From the NCBI GenBank assembly GCA_900553335.1, contig USCU01000096.1, positions 1 to 5,225 on the forward strand: a stretch of 5,225 nucleotides of DNA. Direction: 5' to 3'. The notes below the pieces were generated by a model. It saw only the letters and a program-made list of their open reading frames with translations. It was not told the DNA's origin and ran no database searches. Source of the DNA: an uncultured Ruminococcus sp. (lineage in GTDB: Bacteria > Bacillota > Clostridia > Oscillospirales > Ruminococcaceae). This document shows positions 1 to 3,981 of the stretch, piece by piece (position 1 is the stretch's first letter; each line of letters begins with the position of its first letter). The translations under genes were made by a program, and so were the position numbers.

Positions 1-183
1 TGTGAGCTTATTTTAAACGATCCTATGTTTATGATAACAAAGGAAGAAATGGACGATATTATGAAGCCGATAAACTTTATCGGAAGAAGCTCACAGCAGG
101 TTGATGAGTTTATCGAAAACTGCGTTCGACCGGTTCTTGATGAAAACGGATATGAAAAGGAAAGCGTTGAGATAAATGTTTAA
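1..183 (+). CDS. purB: Adenylosuccinate lyase, C-terminal fragment (5' end outside window)
   Basis: The window opens inside this reading frame, and the last 60 codons are present, ending in TAA at 181-183. Adenylosuccinate lyase cleaves SAICAR to AICAR and adenylosuccinate to AMP, releasing fumarate in purine biosynthesis. The visible part matches the family's C-terminal end: a helix starting CELILNDP, an acidic stretch (KEEMDDIM), then the closing pattern FIGRSSQQVDEFIENCVRPVL, which corresponds to the family's GRAPEQVDEFL-like tail. The catalytic residues lie upstream and cannot be checked. A short acidic tail (DENGYEKESVEINV) follows the conserved part. The next gene starts inside its last codons (8-nt overlap), so the two are probably translationally coupled. 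The assignment rests on about 60 residues of a fairly variable region, so it is good but not certain. Confidence 0.78.
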   Translation, partial: CELILNDPMFMITKEEMDDIMKPINFIGRSSQQVDEFIENCVRPVLDENGYEKESVEINV

Positions 184-472
184 AAGATTAAGTACCAGAA
201 TCTGGTTTTTAATAACCGGAAGCCTTTGCGCCGCTCTTGCAGTTTTCGCTGTAATTGCGGTAATAGCTTGGAATTTAAGCGTTGCATTTGTATTTGCACC
301 TGTTATATTTGCAATCGTTTTGATATCAAGCGCATTCTCGCTCGACAGCAATGGTAACGCTAAGAAAAGTAATGCTAAGAAATCCGAAAAAAAACAAGCT
401 GAGGAGGAATATGTTTCTCCGTTTTTTACTGATGATCCCAATAATAAAATGAAAGGAAAGAAAAGAAAATGA
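176..472 (+). CDS. Small two-helix membrane protein, unknown function
   Basis: I do not recognise a family for this 98-residue protein. A short basic N-terminus (MFKRLSTR) precedes two hydrophobic segments at about residues 11-32 and 34-54, separated by only a short turn, so it should be a hairpin-type inner-membrane protein. Residues 58-98 form a hydrophilic, lysine-rich tail with a tandem NAKKS-NAKKS repeat (residues 61-70) and end in KMKGKKRK; by the positive-inside rule both ends should be cytoplasmic. The ATG overlaps the purB stop by 8 nt, and the TGA overlaps the metY ATG by 4 nt, so it sits translationally coupled inside the operon. A purine-rich GGAAAG about 11 nt upstream is a weak ribosome binding site, in keeping with coupling. 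The coding call rests on the clean overlaps and the hydropathy pattern; no enzymatic motif is visible. Confidence 0.72.
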   Translation: MFKRLSTRIWFLITGSLCAALAVFAVIAVIAWNLSVAFVFAPVIFAIVLISSAFSLDSNGNAKKSNAKKSEKKQAEEEYVSPFFTDDPNNKMKGKKRK

Positions 473-1740
473 AATCAGAAACAAAATGTCTTCACTCCGG
501 TTATTCTCCAAAAAACGGAGAGCCGAGAGTAATGCCTATTGTTCAAAGCACTACATATGTTTATGACTCTACAGCTGATGTTGCGGCAGTATTCGATGAT
601 CCGACAAAGGGACTGATATATTCACGTTTTGCAAATCCTACTGTAGACGCAGTCGAGAAGAAAATCGCCGACCTCGAAGGCGGAGTGGCTGCAATGGCTA
701 CCTCAAGCGGACAGGCGGCTTCGCTTTGCTCTATTTTAAATCTCTGCTCCGCAGGCGACAGCTTTATTTCAGCCTCCACCATTTACGGCGGAACAATAAA
801 TCTTTTCGGATACACTCTTAAAAAGCTTGGAATAGAATGTATTTTCGTAGATGCAGACGCTTCTGAAGAAGAGCTTCAAAAAGCGTTTAAACCCAACACA
901 AAATGTGTTTTCGGCGAAACAATAGCAAATCCTGCACTAAGCGTTTTGGATATTGAAAAGTTTGCAAGCCTTGCACACAAAAACGGCGTTCCGCTTATCA
1001 TCGACAATACGTTTGCGACTCCTATTCTTTGCCGTCCTATCGAATGGGGAGCTGATATTGTAATCCATTCAACAAGCAAATATATGGACGGACACGCTCT
1101 TCAGATCGGCGGAGTAATTGTCGATTCGGGCAAATTTGATTTTACAAACGGAAAATTCCCTGAGTTCACCGAGCCTGACGAAAGCTATCACGGAATTGTT
1201 TACACAAGGGATTATCCTGACTGCCCGTTCATTTTAAAAGCAAGAATGCAGCTTATGAGGGATTTCGGCTGTTATCCTGCGGCACACAGCGCATTTTTAC
1301 TAAACCTGGGTCTTGAAACTCTTGCAGTAAGAATGAAGCAGTACAGCGAAAACGCTCTTGCTGTCGCTAAGTATTTCAAATCCTCTCCGTATGTTGAATC
1401 GGTAAGCTACCCGAATCTTGAAGGGGACAAATATTACGAGCTTTCGCAGAAGTATACACCGAACGGTTCATGCGGAGTTATTTCGGTTGTATTTAAGGGC
1501 GGAAAAGAAGCAGCAATGAAGTTTATGGACTCATTAAAGCTTGCTTCAAACGAAGTTCACGTTGCCGACATTCGCACTTGTGTGCTTCATCCAGCAAGCG
1601 AAACTCACCGTCAGCTTACTGACGAACAGCTTGTTGCGGCGGGAATCGAACCGGGAATGGTACGATTCAGCGTAGGACTTGAAAACGTCGACGACATTAT
1701 CGACGACATCAAGCTCGGATTTGAAGCTATTAATTCGTAA
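469..1740 (+). CDS. metY: O-acetylhomoserine sulfhydrylase-type PLP enzyme (Cys/Met metabolism)
   Basis: This complete 423-residue protein belongs to the Cys/Met-metabolism PLP-dependent family (fold type I). It probably makes homocysteine from O-acetylhomoserine and sulfide in the cytoplasm. Visible landmarks are YSRFANPT (51-58; Tyr51 and Arg53 contact the PLP phosphate of the neighbouring subunit), SSGQAA (79-84), Tyr106 stacking on the cofactor, Asp179 in IIDNTFATP, the Schiff-base lysine Lys204 in STSKYMDGH, and Arg399 in MVRFSVGLE for the substrate carboxylate. The length, and the insertion at about 222-246 (TNGKFPEFTEPDESYHGIVYT), favour MetY over the shorter cystathionine gamma-synthase or gamma-lyase, though substrate choice cannot be proved by sequence. 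The usual HPASTTH is HPASETH here (374-380). The start overlaps the upstream TGA by 4 nt and has AAAGGAAAG at 452-460. No SAM riboswitch precedes it. Its stop codon lies inside the left end of a putative inserted element. Confidence 0.92.
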   Translation: MKSETKCLHSGYSPKNGEPRVMPIVQSTTYVYDSTADVAAVFDDPTKGLIYSRFANPTVDAVEKKIADLEGGVAAMATSSGQAASLCSILNLCSAGDSFISASTIYGGTINLFGYTLKKLGIECIFVDADASEEELQKAFKPNTKCVFGETIANPALSVLDIEKFASLAHKNGVPLIIDNTFATPILCRPIEWGADIVIHSTSKYMDGHALQIGGVIVDSGKFDFTNGKFPEFTEPDESYHGIVYTRDYPDCPFILKARMQLMRDFGCYPAAHSAFLLNLGLETLAVRMKQYSENALAVAKYFKSSPYVESVSYPNLEGDKYYELSQKYTPNGSCGVISVVFKGGKEAAMKFMDSLKLASNEVHVADIRTCVLHPASETHRQLTDEQLVAAGIEPGMVRFSVGLENVDDIIDDIKLGFEAINS

Positions 1741-1762
1741 TTGATAATTAGTCTGCCATAAT

Positions 1763-1793
1763 TTTACAAAAATCACCCTTGTGCTATTATAAT
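1763..1793 (+). promoter_or_regulatory. Putative sigma-70 promoter of the tiny ORF
   Basis: TTTACA at 1763-1768 is a near-consensus -35. It is followed 16 nt later by TATTAT (1785-1790) with an extended -10 TG at 1782-1783; the overlapping TATAAT at 1788-1793 is an alternative -10 with longer spacing. The -10 region is exactly the loop of the inverted repeat at 1774-1803. Transcription would start near 1797-1800 and give a leader of about 50 nt before the ATG at 1849. Confidence 0.45.
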
Positions 1794-1803
1794 CACAAGG
1801 GTG
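1774..1803 (-). terminator. Perfect 10-bp inverted repeat; minus-strand terminator or operator
   Basis: CACCCTTGTG (1774-1783) and CACAAGGGTG (1794-1803) are exact reverse complements around a 10-nt loop. On the + strand no T-run follows (TCTGCAT), so it is a poor terminator for metY. On the - strand the stem is followed by ATTTTTGT (complement of 1766-1773), so it would be a plausible intrinsic terminator for leftward transcription, for instance of an antisense RNA. Because the loop contains the rightward -10, the repeat could instead be a repressor operator. The structure is certain; its function is inferred. Confidence 0.45.
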
Positions 1804-1823
1804 TCTGCATATACGGTAGGCGG

Positions 1824-1843
1824 TCCTCCTCACACGAGGAGGG
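1824..1843 (+). promoter_or_regulatory. Hairpin sequestering the Shine-Dalgarno of the tiny ORF
   Basis: CCTCCTC (1825-1831) pairs perfectly with GAGGAGG (1836-1842) across an ACAC loop, with one further T-G wobble at 1824/1843. The 3' arm is itself a very strong ribosome binding site, with its AGGAGG core 6 nt before the ATG at 1849. Translation would therefore be blocked in the folded leader, as in several type I toxin mRNAs. The conserved-looking stretch CGGTAGGCGG lies just upstream (1814-1823). Confidence 0.5.
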
Positions 1844-1848
1844 ATAAT

Positions 1849-1929
1849 ATGAACGATTATTTTTGTTGCTTGTGCAATTCACTTGTATGGTGGTGCCATT
1901 ATCACTTTGCGTTGCATAGTTTTTTATAA
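1849..1929 (+). pseudogene. Tiny ORF, possible decayed holin-like type I toxin
   Basis: This is a 26-codon ORF from ATG 1849 to TAA 1927-1929, placed 6 nt after a textbook AGGAGG core. As written, the peptide begins MNDYFCC and is rich in Cys, Trp and His, unlike a membrane toxin. The N-terminus resembles the M-N/T-D-Y start I recall for putative holin-like toxins in Firmicutes. If one T were added to the five-T run at 1860-1864, the frame would read MNDYFLLLVQF and then MVVPLSLCVA before TAG at 1917-1919, which is a hydrophobic single-helix peptide. It lacks the lysine-rich tail typical of such toxins. A frameshifted remnant of a type I toxin therefore fits best. A non-coding leader or an unrelated short peptide remain possible. 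Confidence 0.3.
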
Positions 1930-1952
1930 TTAGTAACATATTTTTAAATAAG

Positions 1953-2006
1953 CATTGGTACACAAAAACTATAAAAATAGACATTTTATAACATTGTGTA
2001 CCAATG
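1953..2006. repeat. 54-nt two-part hairpin, candidate terminator or structured RNA
   Basis: CATTGGTACACAA (1953-1965) and TTGTGTACCAATG (1994-2006) form a perfect 13-bp outer stem. Inside, TATAAAA (1970-1976) pairs with TTTTATA (1984-1990) as a 7-bp inner stem with a 7-nt loop. A small asymmetric internal loop (4 and 3 nt) separates the two stems. AGTTTTATT follows on the + strand, a weak U-tract, so it may end the transcript that starts near 1798; the leftward side (CTTATTTAAA) is weaker still. Two perfect stems nested this way are unlikely by chance even in AT-rich DNA. Confidence 0.5.
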
Positions 2007-2098
2007 AGTTTTATTAACAATTTTAACAATCCATTTTAGTATTCAATATACATATTAAATTATCCATTATTAATTACACTTCCGTGTTATTCTAACCT

Positions 2099-2127
2099 TT
2101 GACAAACGATGTAAAACAATGTATAAT
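2099..2127 (+). promoter_or_regulatory. Consensus sigma-70/sigma-A promoter for hisS
   Basis: TTGACA (2099-2104) and TATAAT (2122-2127) are both exact consensus hexamers with the optimal 17-nt spacer. Transcription should start near 2134, giving a leader of about 35 nt. AAAGGA at 2153-2158 is the ribosome binding site, 10 nt before the hisS ATG. The arms ATGTATA (2119-2125) and TATACAT (2137-2143) form a 7-bp inverted repeat over the -10 and start site; it may be an operator or chance. Confidence 0.85.
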
Positions 2128-2168
2128 AAAAACATCTATACATAACAATTGAAAAGGAATGACTTATA

Positions 2169-3479
2169 ATGGCATCAGCAAACATTAAACGCCCAAAGGG
2201 AACACAGGACATTACACCCTCTTCGTCATATAAATGGCACACGCTTGAATATATATGCCGGGATGCTGCAAAAAGCTACGGTTTTTTAGAGATAAGAACT
2301 CCAACCTTCGAGGATACAGGACTTTTTGTACGATCTGTAGGAGATACTACCGATGTTGTTCAAAAGGAAATGTACACAGTTACCGCAAAAGGCGATGCAC
2401 AGTTTACGCTTAAGCCTGAAGGTACGGCAGGCGCAATAAGAGCAGCTATTGAAAACGGACTATTAAACGAGGGCTTCCCTCAAAAAGTATTTTACATTTC
2501 TTCGTGCTTCCGGCACGAAAAGCCTCAGGCAGGAAGGCTCAGAGAATTTCATCAGTTCGGCTGTGAGCTGATAGGTTCAAAGAGTCCCGCATCAGATGCC
2601 GATATGATACTTCTTGCAAAGACTGTTTTGGATAACGCAGGGATAAAAAATGTCGAGCTTTATTTAAACTCGATTGGCTGTCCTGAATGCAGGGCAAAAT
2701 ATACTGAAGCTCTCAAAGCTTATTTTTCAGATTATACGGATAAGCTCTGCGAAACCTGCCTTTCAAGACTTGAGAAAAATCCGATGCGAATACTTGACTG
2801 TAAATCTCCGATATGCTCTGAGATCGCAAAGGATGCCCCTGTTATTTCGGACTATTTATGCGATGAGTGTGAGGAGCATTTTAACAGCCTACAGGAGCTT
2901 TTGACGGAGCTTGGCGTTAAGTACAAGATCAATCCGAAAATCGTAAGAGGACTTGACTATTACACTAAAACGGTATTTGAATTTGTAACAACCGACATCG
3001 GAGCACAGGGAACTATCTGCGGCGGCGGAAGATATGACGGACTTGTAAGCGAGCTCGGCGGAGCAGACACACCTGCTCTTGGCTTTGCAATAGGGCTTGA
3101 GCGGCTGATGCTCGCAATGGAAAGTCAGGGAGCTGAATTTATTGCGCCTGAAACATGCGATATATACTTAGCTTCAATCGGACACCGTGCACTTATAAAA
3201 ACTGCCGCTTTGGCTAAGGAGTTGAGAACCTGCGGATTTTATGCCGAATACGACCTTGTCGGAAGGAGTCTTAAGGCGCAGATGAAATACGCTGACAAAA
3301 TAAGCGCTAAATTTTCAATAGTTATCGGCGATGACGATATTGACAATGACTTTGCAAAGCTTAAGAACATGGAAACAGGCGAGATTGAAGAGCTTTCGCT
3401 TAGTGATTCTTTCTGCGAACGATTCTCTGATATTTTGGTAGCGTATATGTTCGGCGACTCATTTTTAGAGAACTTTTGA
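2169..3479 (+). CDS. hisS: Histidyl-tRNA synthetase (class II)
   Basis: This complete 436-residue cytoplasmic enzyme charges tRNA-His with histidine using ATP, and it has the normal length for bacterial HisRS. The N-terminus IKRPKGTQDITP is the family signature and supports the ATG at 2169. Class II motif 2 is FRHEKPQAGRLREFHQFG (114-131). The HisRS-specific histidine motifs are RGLDYYTKTVFEF (260-272) and GGGRYDGL (285-292). Motif 3 is ALGFAIGLERL (303-313), with Arg312. The anticodon-binding domain fills about residues 330-425. The insertion between motif 2 and the histidine motifs has eight cysteines: C171/C174, C194/C197, C211, C216 and C231/C234. This resembles Clostridia-type HisRS and is possibly metal-binding. 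It is the first gene after a consensus promoter and leads an operon with the membrane protein and aspS. No T-box fits in the short leader. Confidence 0.97.
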   Translation: MASANIKRPKGTQDITPSSSYKWHTLEYICRDAAKSYGFLEIRTPTFEDTGLFVRSVGDTTDVVQKEMYTVTAKGDAQFTLKPEGTAGAIRAAIENGLLNEGFPQKVFYISSCFRHEKPQAGRLREFHQFGCELIGSKSPASDADMILLAKTVLDNAGIKNVELYLNSIGCPECRAKYTEALKAYFSDYTDKLCETCLSRLEKNPMRILDCKSPICSEIAKDAPVISDYLCDECEEHFNSLQELLTELGVKYKINPKIVRGLDYYTKTVFEFVTTDIGAQGTICGGGRYDGLVSELGGADTPALGFAIGLERLMLAMESQGAEFIAPETCDIYLASIGHRALIKTAALAKELRTCGFYAEYDLVGRSLKAQMKYADKISAKFSIVIGDDDIDNDFAKLKNMETGEIEELSLSDSFCERFSDILVAYMFGDSFLENF

Positions 3480-3484
3480 GAGGA
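3479..3484 (+). promoter_or_regulatory. Ribosome binding site fixing the start of the downstream membrane protein
   Basis: AGAGGA begins on the last base of the hisS stop (TGA, 3477-3479) and lies 6 nt before ATG 3491. This spacing favours ATG 3491 over the in-frame TTG at 3476, which overlaps the hisS stop and would place this sequence inside the coding region. Confidence 0.7.
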
Positions 3485-3490
3485 TTAAAA

Positions 3491-3976
3491 ATGTTTATAG
3501 TTTTTCCTAAAAAATACAGCTTTCGGACAAGCTCTTCGCCTAATGAGTTTATAAAAACAGCGTCCGGAAAAATTCCAAAACTCAACTTTAACGAGCTTCG
3601 CAAGCAATGGCTTATGACGCCTGTTTTCTACGGAACGGTAAAGGACAAAAAAATAACAGTTCATCACCACGCCGCAAAGAAACGTGATCTTGACAGCATT
3701 TATTTTTCGGGAACTGTAAAGCCTGAGGAAAACGGAACTGTCATTGAGGGAAAGTTTCAGCGAAGTGTGAAAAACACCGTTATGGCAGTAATAATAATGG
3801 TTTTGTGGGTGCTTATTACGGTTGCCTGCTTTACGCAAAACATCACAGCAGGAGCTGTATGCTGTGCGCTTACTCTCCTTTGCTTTTGGCTGTTCTTCTG
3901 GGACGAGGGAAAAATAGAAATTATAAAAACATATCTTGATTCAATTGCAGAAGAATCAGATAACGATAGGAGTTAA
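3491..3976 (+). CDS. Unknown protein with two C-terminal membrane helices
   Basis: I do not recognise a family name for this 161-residue protein. The N-terminal two-thirds (about 1-92) is soluble and basic, with beta-like stretches such as PVFYGTVKDKKITVHHH and SIYFSGTVKPEENGTVIEGKF. The pattern of a short 'F-x-G' strand followed by 'G-T-x-I-x-G-K-F' resembles small uncharacterised Clostridia membrane proteins I have seen, but I cannot assign a function. Two hydrophobic segments follow at about residues 95-115 and 118-136, split by a short polar turn (TQN), then an acidic tail. The start is ATG 3491, with AGAGGA 6 nt upstream; a TTG at 3476 would add five residues but has no good binding site. 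It begins 11 nt after the hisS stop and ends 5 nt before aspS, so it must be co-transcribed with both synthetases. No signal peptide or catalytic motif is seen. Confidence 0.85.
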   Translation: MFIVFPKKYSFRTSSSPNEFIKTASGKIPKLNFNELRKQWLMTPVFYGTVKDKKITVHHHAAKKRDLDSIYFSGTVKPEENGTVIEGKFQRSVKNTVMAVIIMVLWVLITVACFTQNITAGAVCCALTLLCFWLFFWDEGKIEIIKTYLDSIAEESDNDRS

Positions 3977-3981
3977 AATTT

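Larger units (their letters stand above)
1737..2077. mobile_element. Candidate small non-autonomous intergenic element (MITE-like)
   Basis: Most of the 428-nt gap between metY and hisS lies between two near-identical inverted ends. GTAATTGATAAT at 1737-1748 is the reverse complement of ATTATTAATTAC at 2066-2077, with one mismatch in 12. The left end includes the metY stop codon (TAA, 1738-1740). TATTAATT occurs as a direct repeat at 1728-1735 and 2068-2075, but it overlaps the right inverted end and is AT-only, so it is not a clean target duplication. Inside are a promoter, two perfect hairpins and a tiny ORF, but no transposase. Both ends are low-complexity AT sequence, so chance pairing is possible. 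The remaining gap, 2078-2168, holds the hisS promoter and leader. Confidence 0.33.

Noticed and set aside
91..441. A 116-codon minus-strand open frame opposite purB and the small membrane protein
   Set aside because: It lies antisense to two supported + strand genes linked by stop/start overlaps, has no evident ribosome binding site, and its hydrophobicity mirrors the opposite strand.
1774..1803. Intrinsic terminator for metY on the + strand
   Set aside because: The stem is perfect, but TCTGCAT follows instead of a T-run, so it does not fit a rightward terminator.
1793..2029. A 78-codon minus-strand open frame across the structured gap
   Set aside because: It runs through both hairpins and the tiny ORF's ribosome binding site, begins in AT-rich sequence with no ribosome binding site, and shows no recognisable protein pattern.
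2014..2030. Direct repeat TTAACAAT (2014-2021 and 2023-2030)
   Set aside because: Two short low-complexity copies in AT-rich sequence are likely by chance; no further copies are seen.
2076..2087. ACAC-TTCC-GTGT mini-hairpin upstream of the hisS promoter
   Set aside because: Only four base pairs with no U-tract, too weak to call a terminator or an operator.
1741..2168. SAM riboswitch, T-box, tRNA or CRISPR array in the gap
   Set aside because: The gap lies after metY, not before it. No T-box specifier or antiterminator motif, no cloverleaf and no regularly spaced direct repeats could be found by eye.
3476..3490. TTG 3476 as the start of the membrane protein after hisS
   Set aside because: It overlaps the hisS stop and would place the AGAGGA binding site inside the gene; ATG 3491 has ideal spacing.
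3485..3838. A 117-codon minus-strand open frame opposite the 161-residue protein
   Set aside because: The + strand gene has a good binding site, tight operon spacing and a sensible membrane topology; the opposite frame has none of these.
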